Positions 61,006 through 64,000 of a DNA stretch of 64,000 bases are shown here, in pieces; position 1 is the first letter of the stretch, and each line of letters starts with the position of its first letter. The DNA lies in contig JAXHUM010000096.1 in NCBI GenBank assembly GCA_034189325.1, forward strand, positions 1-64,000, given 5' to 3'. Both the position numbers and the translations under genes were made by a program. Below the pieces are notes generated by a model, which was not told the DNA's origin, did no database searches, and saw only the letters and a program-made list of their open reading frames with translations. Source of the DNA: JAXHUM01 sp034189325 (GTDB taxonomy: Bacteria; Desulfobacterota; DSM-4660; Desulfatiglandales; Desulfatiglandaceae).

Positions 61006-61213
61006 TGCCTCGTCAAGGTCGTCTGTTAAAAGGTTTATCTTGTTACTCGGAGAAAAACCTCAAAATAGTGCCTGAATATAGGGCAAATGATAGTATTGTC
61101 AAGGAATTTTCTTGTCTTGTGAATATTGGGGAGCAAAGAGGTCCCATGTGGGAGGTTTATCTTGAAAAGGAGGAGGTTTTGGAGTAAAGGCTAAAGAATA
61201 AGTACCCCTTTTA
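61006..61213. other. gap after the repeat, no recognisable gene
   Basis: Together with copy 1 of the repeat this forms a 325-base stretch without a supported gene. A plus-strand open frame at 60,984-61,187 has no recognisable content and overlaps the repeat. Confidence 0.4.
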
Positions 61214-61837
61214 TTAATTAAGTTGGAGACCTGAGAATAACTGGGCCAGGTAAGACATGGGGTAGAGAAGTATCATGTTCAATATGCCGGTATGGGCTAC
61301 TCGATCCAAGAGGATGATTCCGAGAAGAATGAAAGGACCATAACGGCCAATGTCATGGTACTTCTGTGCTGCTCCAGGGCTCAGGAGATTCTCCAGGATA
61401 TGGGAGCCGTCGAGGGGTGGGATCGGCAGGAGGTTGAAAAGACCGAGCCCCAGGTTGATTAGGAGGAGATAGATCAGGGCCATTTTGTAGACTTCCCAAG
61501 GCAGAGGGAAATATCGGATTAACATCCCCGCGAGGAGGGCAGCGGAGAGATTCGCGAGGGGACCGCTGAGGGACATAAATATGACATCTCTTCGTATATT
61601 TTTGAAATACCTAGGGTCGACAGGGACCGGTTTGGCCCATCCAAAGTGGAAGAGAAAGAGACATATCGCCCCTACGGGGTCAATGTGGGGAAGGGGGTTT
61701 AAAGTCAGTCTCCCCATGTTCTTCGCGGTTGGATCCCCAAACCACAGAGCTGATCTGCCATGGGCATATTCATGGATAGTGATGGCGAAAAGCAAGACAG
61801 GGATTTTTACGATCCACTGGGCAATATCAAAGGACAT
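61214..61837 (-). CDS. M50-family site-2-type metalloprotease
   Basis: 207-residue membrane protease. The zinc motif HEYAHG is within the first membrane segment and the second zinc ligand (Asp) is in LLPIPPLDGSHIL. About five hydrophobic segments. These small YwhC/FtsH-independent M50 enzymes cleave membrane-embedded peptides. GAGGAG lies upstream of ATG 61,837; an in-frame start at 61,996 would add 53 residues unlike the family. The gene is on the minus strand, divergent from the Memo gene, and downstream of nothing in particular. Substrate unknown. Confidence 0.88.
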   Translation of the reverse strand: MSFDIAQWIVKIPVLLFAITIHEYAHGRSALWFGDPTAKNMGRLTLNPLPHIDPVGAICLFLFHFGWAKPVPVDPRYFKNIRRDVIFMSLSGPLANLSAALLAGMLIRYFPLPWEVYKMALIYLLLINLGLGLFNLLPIPPLDGSHILENLLSPGAAQKYHDIGRYGPFILLGIILLDRVAHTGILNMILLYPMSYLAQLFSGLQLN

Positions 61838-62062
61838 GTGGGCGCTCCTCTTGAAAATATGGCCGGATACTACCGAAATCCAAAAGAAATGACATCGGCG
61901 AACCGAATCAGCAGAGTACTGAGTGTTAGATAACTGTCCAGATGCAGGTCTTGCAGGTCGCTGACCATTTGAGGACAGATCAAATCTGTTTTTCAAAATT
62001 TCATAACAGCAAATCTAGGCGACTGCAAGAAATAAGGAACGAAAGATTGATCTATTGGTCAT

Positions 62063-62140
62063 CAGCATTTCGGCCTTTTAGTAGAATGTTCAAGATCAAG
62101 GCTTGCAAATCCTGAGAAATGAGGCGTCGTTATCCCACGC
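62063..62140. repeat. dispersed repeat, copy 2
   Basis: Second copy of the element at 60,928-61,005. It ends about 25 bases before the Memo-family start codon. See the first copy. Confidence 0.65.
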
Positions 62141-62165
62141 CGCAGTGATGAAGGAGGTGTTGACC

Positions 62166-63026
62166 ATGAAGGAGATAAGACGATCGGATTTCGCAGGTTC
62201 GTGGTATCCAGGGAACAAAGGCGATGTCGAAAGGGCAATTGAGGAATTCTCTCATGCAGCAGGTTCCTGTCCCTGTGATGAAGGTAAGGTGGTAGGTGGA
62301 ATCGTCCCCCACGCTGGATGGTACTTCTCCGGAAATATTGCATTGAATGTCATCAAGTGTCTCGCCCTTTCAGGGATGCCTGAAACGTGTCTTATTTTCG
62401 GCAGACATCTTCATCCGGGAAGCCGTAATTACATCATGAAAGATGGCTCCTGGGATACTCCTTTAGGTCCGTTAAAAATTGATTCGGAGCTCGCAGCTGA
62501 AGTGGAAAAAGAGTTTTCATTCACAGTGGAAACGGCATCCGCCTGCGAGCCGGATAATACCATCGAATTGCAGTTACCCTTCATAAAGTACTTTTTCCCC
62601 TCCATCGATATTCTCCCTATCGGGATTTCGCCCGTATCAAAATCACTTGAGATCGCCAGGAGGGTCGTGCAGATCTCAAAAAGGATGGATAGGAAGATGA
62701 TTGTGATCGGATCAACCGATCTCACTCATTACGGCGTCAATTATGGGTACTCCCCCATGGGGACGGGAAAAAGCGCCGTCGAGTGGGTCAAGAATAAGAA
62801 TGATAAACGTGTTATAGATCTCATATTAGACATGGATGCAATGGGAGTGATCAGTGAATCGCTCGCTAACCAGAATGCCTGCTGTTCCGGGGCGGCAGGC
62901 GCGGCGATTGAGGCGGCAAAAGAGCTTGGAGCCGAAAAGGCATTTCAGATCAAATATTCTACAAGTTATGATGTCCGGCCGGATAACAGTTTTGTGGGGT
63001 ACGTCGGTATTGTCTTTTGCCTCTAG
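62166..63026 (+). CDS. amrB: Memo-family protein (AmmeMemoRadiSam protein B)
   Basis: 286-residue Memo protein. RRSDFAGSWYPGNKGDVERAI is the standard start, IVPHAGWYFSGNIA carries the first metal-type His, then FGRHLHPGS, EPDNTIELQLPFIKYFFP and GSTDLTHYG, followed by ACCSGAAGAAIEAAKELG with the Cys. It resembles a class III extradiol dioxygenase fold with a copper- or iron-binding site (two His, one Cys). It is usually grouped with AMMECR1 and a radical SAM protein; neither is in the window. The start at 62,166 follows AAGGAGGT; an upstream ATG at 62,103 would read through the repeat. Confidence 0.88.
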   Translation: MKEIRRSDFAGSWYPGNKGDVERAIEEFSHAAGSCPCDEGKVVGGIVPHAGWYFSGNIALNVIKCLALSGMPETCLIFGRHLHPGSRNYIMKDGSWDTPLGPLKIDSELAAEVEKEFSFTVETASACEPDNTIELQLPFIKYFFPSIDILPIGISPVSKSLEIARRVVQISKRMDRKMIVIGSTDLTHYGVNYGYSPMGTGKSAVEWVKNKNDKRVIDLILDMDAMGVISESLANQNACCSGAAGAAIEAAKELGAEKAFQIKYSTSYDVRPDNSFVGYVGIVFCL

Positions 63027-63260
63027 ATGGTGTATGAACAGGTAGGAACACAAAATTGATGATAAAAGGTCTCGAAGCAATGCATTAATGTGATGAATCC
63101 TGTTGAGTTCAGAGTATTAATGAAGAGAAGTTCTATTTGGCATGTACCTGATGTTGTTCCTTATCAGACATAACCGACCGTTACACAATAAAAAACCGTG
63201 GTATTTGTTGGGATTTTGTAGTGGGATTACAGATCATCGTCAATTATTGGATAAATCGTC

Positions 63261-64000
63261 ATGCTGAAAAGAAAGAAAAAAGAGGGGGCCAGTTCTCCAG
63301 ATAAATCTCAGAATGGAGATGAAAGAAAGGCATCGAGGTCTGAAACCAATAAAGAGGCCGTCAGTCAAAACAACGATACCCACGTAAGAAGAAAAAGGAT
63401 AAAGCTTGACCTCCTCATCCATGATCTGAAGGTGCCTTTGGCTGTTATTGATGCAGGAGTAATATCCCTCCTTAAGAGACCCGACAAGTATGGCGCGATA
63501 ACCTCAAAACAGCAGAAGGTCTTAACCAGAATCCTACGGAATACCAAGACGATTCAAAATATCGTTAATGATGCCCTTGAGGTTGGAAGATCAAGAGAGG
63601 GAATCTTCAATGTGGCTGGTCTCGAACTATCGAGTCTGATTCGTCAGGCCCTCCTGGAGATGTTCGACTTTTCCGACTGCAGCGCCTCTGAGAATGTCAG
63701 GAGCTGTGAAGATGTCAGACAAATGAAAGAGATATTGGCTTCTAGAGGGATACGTCTCTCTGTTGACGAAGCCCTGTGGGCCGAAAAGATATGTCTAGAT
63801 ATTGGGAAAACGAGCCAGATTCTAAGAAACCTGTTGAATAACGCCTTGAAATACAGAAAGAGCCATGTTGAATTGGAGATTAATAAAAAGGGGGACAGCC
63901 TCATTATAACGGTTAAGGATGATGGCGACGGCATACCCTCTGCTTTTCACGAGAAGATATTTGAAAGCTATTTTCAGTTAGAGACCTCTAATGGAAATCT
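63261..64000 (+). CDS. sensor histidine kinase, partial (cut by window edge)
   Basis: At least 246 residues from an ATG at 63,261, still open at the window end. The first 45 residues are basic and hydrophilic with no membrane segment, then the H-box LLIHDLKVPLAVIDAG (His near 53), then a HATPase domain: N-box ILRNLLNNALKYR, G1 KDDGDGIP. The G2 box lies beyond the edge. A central insert (about 115-170) is longer than usual. It is the third soluble kinase in the window. No input domain precedes the H-box. Confidence 0.8.
   Translation, partial: MLKRKKKEGASSPDKSQNGDERKASRSETNKEAVSQNNDTHVRRKRIKLDLLIHDLKVPLAVIDAGVISLLKRPDKYGAITSKQQKVLTRILRNTKTIQNIVNDALEVGRSREGIFNVAGLELSSLIRQALLEMFDFSDCSASENVRSCEDVRQMKEILASRGIRLSVDEALWAEKICLDIGKTSQILRNLLNNALKYRKSHVELEINKKGDSLIITVKDDGDGIPSAFHEKIFESYFQLETSNGN

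Noticed and set aside
60984..61187. 67-codon open frame on the plus strand
   Set aside because: It overlaps the repeat, has no ribosome site or recognisable content.
1..64000. CRISPR array, riboswitch, prophage or toxin-antitoxin locus
   Set aside because: No regularly spaced repeats, no recognisable riboswitch core, no phage structural genes and no convincing toxin-antitoxin pair were seen by eye.

Overview
The window looks like a chromosomal segment of a Gram-negative, anaerobic, Desulfobacterota-like (deltaproteobacterial) bacterium. The evidence is two tungsten-type aldehyde ferredoxin oxidoreductases, a two-subunit iron-sulfur class I fumarate hydratase, a DUF169 protein, several soluble or hybrid sensor kinases, an OmpA-like and other lipoproteins, and an ACR3/ArsP arsenic island. 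The lineage is inferred from gene content only. Most of the window is ordinary core chromosome with moderate GC; about 50.4-55.1 kb is visibly more GC-rich.

Layout. 0-5.2 kb: OmpA-like lipoprotein, large hybrid sensor kinase, CaCA-type antiporter. 5.2-7.4 kb (minus): an aldehyde oxidoreductase with its own two-cluster ferredoxin. 7.6-13.2 kb (minus): a repeat-helical lipoprotein, an unusually long class A penicillin-binding protein, an ATP-grasp protein. 13.2-15.4 kb (minus): a methylthioadenosine/adenosylhomocysteine-type deaminase and a purine nucleoside phosphorylase that together suggest deaminating MTA salvage. 15.6-19.1 kb (minus): a YiiX-like permuted papain protein and a striking fusion of an AttH/CrtC-like domain to a trans-prenyl diphosphate synthase. 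19.1-23.8 kb: a decayed partial copy of surE, a TSUP exporter, a membrane protein, a DUF169 protein and the intact surE. 23.9-27.1 kb: fumarate hydratase subunits, a membrane-anchored unknown, a small histidine kinase. 27.4-31.0 kb (minus): clpB and an alpha/beta hydrolase. 31.3-39.2 kb: lytic transglycosylase, purC, receiver-like protein, grpE, dnaK, LpoA-like lipoprotein. 39.3-47.7 kb: tRNA-Ala, tRNA-Leu, then a minus-strand run (CBS protein, cation/proton antiporter, ispD, Rho-N protein, slipin, NfeD protease, family-4 uracil-DNA glycosylase, coaBC, LysM/SPOR lipoprotein).

48.0-50.3 kb holds tRNA-Lys and tRNA-Glu followed by a graveyard: two abutting transposase relics (one IS481-like N-terminus, one IS1595-like with stops and frameshifts), an intact cold-shock gene and a DEAD-box helicase fragment. 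50.4-55.1 kb is an arsenic resistance operon: arsR, ArsP-like permease, a DUF2703-thioredoxin fusion, ACR3, periplasmic thioredoxin, CcdA. 55.3-64.0 kb: a YchF-like GTPase with a changed P-loop, a GAF sensor kinase, a second aldehyde oxidoreductase with a MoaD/ThiS-like partner, an M50 protease, a Memo-family protein, and a sensor kinase cut by the right edge.

The most novel candidate is the AttH/CrtC-prenyltransferase fusion (16.9-19.1 kb), which could make and then hydrate or cyclise an isoprenoid in one polypeptide. Other points are the eroded surE duplication, the in-frame DUF2703-thioredoxin fusion with an internal ribosome binding site, the large insert in the PBP transpeptidase domain, and the MTA-salvage gene pair.
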